Positions 42,939-45,062 of a stretch of DNA of 45,062 nt are shown in pieces (within the stretch, counting starts at the first letter, position 1; each line of letters starts with the position of its first letter). The stretch is from positions 1-45,062 of the forward strand of contig CAIVJW010000198.1 in the NCBI GenBank assembly GCA_903906315.1, in the 5' to 3' direction. The notes beneath the pieces were generated by a model. It searched no databases. It was not told the origin of the DNA and was given only the letters and a program-made list of their open reading frames with translations. A program made the position numbers and the translations under genes. Source of the DNA: an uncultured delta proteobacterium (GTDB lineage Bacteria; Myxococcota_A; Polyangia; Polyangiales; Polyangiaceae).

Positions 42939-44290
42939 AGGGGGCCGTGCGGCTCGGGCCCTACCGGCTGCTCGAGGAGGTCGATCGCCTTGGCGTGACC
43001 GCTACGTGGCGCGCGGTGCACGATCAGCTCGGCCGCCGCGCGCTCGTGAAGGCGCTCCGCCCTGCGGCCTCGCCCACCTCGGGGTTCGCCCGCGAGATCG
43101 AGCGGGAAGCCGCCGCGCTCGCGCGCCTTGACCACGACGGCGTCGTGCGGCTCTACGACTTCGAGCGGACCGACGCCGGCCCGTGGCTCGCCGTCGAGGA
43201 TCCGGGCGGTTTCTCGCTCGCGGACGTGATCGCGAAGGCACCGAAGCTCGCGCCCGAGGTCGCCGCCGCCATCGCGATCGGCGCCGCGCGCGGGCTCGGT
43301 CACGCCCACGAGCGGGGCGTCGTGCACCGCCACCTGTCGCCGCGCGCGTTCACCCTCACCCCCGCGGGCGCCGTGAAGCTCGGCGACCTCGGCGCGGCCC
43401 ACCTCGACGGCGGGCCGGCGGCTGCCGGCGACGGTGTCGAGGCGATCGGCCCGCCCGACTACCTCGCACCCGAGCAGATCCTCGGCGACCCGCCCGCCGC
43501 ACCGGCCGACGTCTTCAGCCTCGGCGTCCTGTTCTACGAGCTCCTCGCGGGCGTCCGGCCGTTCACCACCGAGGGCGCCGCGTCCGCCGACGTCGCTCGT
43601 CGTATCCGCGGCGCTCTCCCCGCCTCGTTGCGCGACGTTGCTCCGGGCGTGCCTCCGTCGCTCGAGCGCGTCGCGCTTCGCTGCCTCGCGAAGCGCCCGG
43701 AGGAGCGCTACCCCGACGCGCGCGCCGTCGCGGTCGCGATCGGCGTCGCCCTCGGCGAGCTCACGTCCACGCCCGAGGCGACGCTCGTCGCCCGCGCCCT
43801 CGCCGCGGCGCGCCTCGCCCCCGAGCCCCTCGGGTCCGGCCTCGCGCCGCCGCCCCCTCGCTCCCGCTCGCTCCTGCGCTCGCTCGGCCCCGAAATCCCC
43901 GCGTTCGCGGCGCTGCTCGCGATCCTCGTCGTCGGCGTGATCGGGCTCGACCGTGCGCTCGGCGGCGGCGCGCGCTCCGACCCGCGCGGCGCGGCCCAAC
44001 CGCGAGGCCTCGCCGGGCCGCGCGGCTACGTGCGGGTGCTCGTGCGCCCGTGGGCCGAGGTCCTCGTCGACGGCGAGCTCGTCGACGTGACGCCCATCGG
44101 TCGGCCGCTGTCCGTCGCGCCCGGCCGCCACTACCTCACGTTCCGCCACCCCGTCGCGCCCGACGAGCAACGCACGGTGGACGTCGCGGTCGCCCAGACC
44201 GTGCTGCTCGACGTCAGCATGCGCTTGTTGCGCGCGCCCCGCATTCCCGACGCGGGCCCTCCGCCCCCGCACCCGTCGGCTTCGCCGTGA
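42935..44290 (+). CDS. Pseudokinase-like Ser/Thr kinase homologue with TM helix and PEGA domain
   Basis: 451 residues; GTG 42935 overlaps the iPGM-like stop by 4 nt, so it is translationally coupled. The kinase fold spans about 1-270: ALVK (Lys39), DLG (151-153), LAPE (177-180) and ADVFSLGVLFYELLAG. The glycine loop is degenerate (EVDRLGVTAT). The catalytic loop reads HRHLSPRAF (131-139) instead of HRDLKPEN-, replacing the catalytic Asp by His133, Lys by Ser135 and Asn by Ala138. Phosphotransfer is therefore unlikely, while nucleotide binding could persist. A transmembrane helix (about 323-341) is followed by a PEGA domain (about 362-430, VRVLVRPWAEVLVDGELVDVTPIG) outside the cytoplasm. It is likely a scaffold or sensor acting with the iPGM homologue. 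Confidence 0.9.
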   Translation: MKGAVRLGPYRLLEEVDRLGVTATWRAVHDQLGRRALVKALRPAASPTSGFAREIEREAAALARLDHDGVVRLYDFERTDAGPWLAVEDPGGFSLADVIAKAPKLAPEVAAAIAIGAARGLGHAHERGVVHRHLSPRAFTLTPAGAVKLGDLGAAHLDGGPAAAGDGVEAIGPPDYLAPEQILGDPPAAPADVFSLGVLFYELLAGVRPFTTEGAASADVARRIRGALPASLRDVAPGVPPSLERVALRCLAKRPEERYPDARAVAVAIGVALGELTSTPEATLVARALAAARLAPEPLGSGLAPPPPRSRSLLRSLGPEIPAFAALLAILVVGVIGLDRALGGGARSDPRGAAQPRGLAGPRGYVRVLVRPWAEVLVDGELVDVTPIGRPLSVAPGRHYLTFRHPVAPDEQRTVDVAVAQTVLLDVSMRLLRAPRIPDAGPPPPHPSASP

Positions 44291-44291
44291 G

Positions 44292-44693
44292 CTACGCCCC
44301 CGTGCGCGCTCGCGCGGCCGTGAGGAGGCGCTCGACCGCGAGGAGCGGCCGATCCGCCTTCGTCGCGATCTCCCCTCGGCAGGCCCCGCTCCCTCGCTCG
44401 AGCGCGCGGCACGTGTCCGGGCGAGCCGCGTAGATCGAGCACACGTACCGCCGCCGCTCCGCGTCCACGACGAGCGACGCGCAGTGCCCGTCCTCCATCC
44501 GCATGTGGCAGCGGTTGCCGAGGAAATGGGTCTGCGCGAGCGCCCGGTCGTCCATGCGGTCGTGGTCGCAGCCGAACACGCGCAGGTACTCCGGCAGCGT
44601 CGAGAAGCAGCACGTGCCGCAGTCGAGGCACTCCGGCAGATCGCTCGCGTCGAGCTGCCCCGGGCCCCAGGGCAGTCGCCCGCGATCCGTCAC
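44292..44693 (-). CDS. YkgJ-family zinc/iron-chelating cysteine-cluster protein
   Basis: 133 residues. The Cys pattern ECLDCGTCCFS (about 21-31), CH, GHCASL, YVCSIYAARPDTCRALERGSGAC is the standard UPF0153/YkgJ (CxBxARxxxC) signature, thought to bind a metal ion. Function unknown. It starts 12 nt after the stop of the parvulin gene, so it is probably in one operon. Its stop is 1 nt from the stop of the convergent kinase-homologue gene, leaving no room for a separate terminator. Confidence 0.9.
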   Translation of the reverse strand: MTDRGRLPWGPGQLDASDLPECLDCGTCCFSTLPEYLRVFGCDHDRMDDRALAQTHFLGNRCHMRMEDGHCASLVVDAERRRYVCSIYAARPDTCRALERGSGACRGEIATKADRPLLAVERLLTAARARTGA

Positions 44694-44705
44694 GCGCGGC
44701 GTGCC

Positions 44706-45062
44706 TTACAGTCGCACCTCGAGGTGCGTGCGCCGCCGCAGCTCCTCGAGCCATTTCCGCTTCGCGCGCTCGAGCACCTCGCTCTGCGCGCGCTGCATCA
44801 TCTCGGGCCGCGCCGCCTCGAGCGTCGTGTACTTCGACGGCGCCCGCTCGACGAGCTTCATCACCACGAGCGCGTCGCCCGCTCGCATCGGGTCCGTCAC
44901 GTGCCCCGGGTCGAGCGTCATCAGGGCCGCCTCGAGGTCGAGCGCCATCACGGGCCGCCGCCCGGCCACCGCGGCCTGAGACCCCTGCGTCGCGCGGTTG
45001 CCGAGGTCGCCGCCCGCGTCGCGCGTCGCGGTATCGTCCGAGAAGCGCTTCGCGAGCCCGGC
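44706..45062 (-). CDS. Parvulin-type peptidyl-prolyl isomerase (PpiC/SurA-like), C-terminal part, cut by the right edge
   Basis: 119 codons are visible, open to base 45062 and ending at TAA 44706-44708. The visible part begins inside the parvulin domain: LAKRFSDDTATRDAGGDLGN (the typical A..FSDD....GGDLG), then LEAALMTLDPGHVTDPMRAGDALVVMKLVERAPSK, the end of the domain (GxVTDP...). A charged helical tail (RPEMMQRAQSEVLERAKRKWLEELRRR) follows, as in SurA/PpiD-type chaperones. It is probably a periplasmic or lipid-anchored foldase; the N-terminus is outside the window. The ORF that begins at 44969 is only an internal GTG. Confidence 0.88.
   Translation of the reverse strand, partial: AGLAKRFSDDTATRDAGGDLGNRATQGSQAAVAGRRPVMALDLEAALMTLDPGHVTDPMRAGDALVVMKLVERAPSKYTTLEAARPEMMQRAQSEVLERAKRKWLEELRRRTHLEVRL

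Overview
The window is a very GC-rich bacterial chromosome segment of ordinary, tightly packed protein-coding DNA. Several features point to a myxobacterium of the Sorangium/Polyangium type (Myxococcota, Polyangiales): Ser/Thr kinases, a PP2C phosphatase, a FIST sensor domain, many lipoproteins with long Gly/Thr/Ser linkers after the lipobox, Cys-rich repeat and choice-of-anchor-type surface proteins, and FG-GAP proteins. This placement is inferred from gene content. I see no rRNA, tRNA, CRISPR array, insertion sequence or prophage.

Layout. 1-4.5 kb: a Ser/Thr kinase running off the left edge, a leucine-carboxyl-methyltransferase-type methyltransferase, a FIST protein and a divergent PP2C phosphatase. 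4.8-7.9 kb: D-Ala-D-Ala ligase (ddl) and a SulP anion transporter. 8-16.5 kb: the familiar aroA-cmk-rpsA neighbourhood. Here cmk and rpsA are separated by three genes for membrane-anchored or lipid-anchored proteins of unknown function, one of which carries an internally duplicated domain. 16.5-20.7 kb: a YfiM/DUF2279-like protein, a HIT hydrolase overlapping an AI-2E/PerM-family permease, leucyl/phenylalanyl-tRNA-protein transferase (aat), and a membrane-anchored helical-repeat protein. 20.9-26.4 kb: a VWA lipoprotein with a membrane coiled-coil partner, then a large Cys-repeat surface protein. 26.5-31.9 kb: a SprT/DUF2786 metalloprotease-like protein and two tandem membrane-bound sulfatase/LtaS-superfamily enzymes. 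32-40.4 kb, minus strand: four anchored lipoproteins surrounding a GT-C/TPR membrane protein and a PECR-like SDR. 40.5-44.3 kb, plus strand: RNase HI with an extra N-terminal module, an iPGM homologue and a kinase homologue. 44.3-45 kb, minus strand: a YkgJ Cys-cluster protein and the end of a parvulin isomerase.

Two observations stand out. First, the iPGM homologue (41340-42938) has lost the catalytic Ser and a metal-ligand Asp. The gene overlapping its stop codon encodes a kinase homologue that reads HRH instead of HRD and has also lost the catalytic-loop Lys and Asn. The two therefore look like a translationally coupled pair of pseudoenzymes, or enzymes with altered chemistry. Second, at least eight genes have a TA-containing -10-like hexamer, often preceded by TG+1 nt, placed only 6-8 nt before the start codon and with no Shine-Dalgarno sequence. 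This predicts leaderless transcripts. The lipoprotein genes and ddl instead have longer leaders with clear purine-rich ribosome-binding sites.
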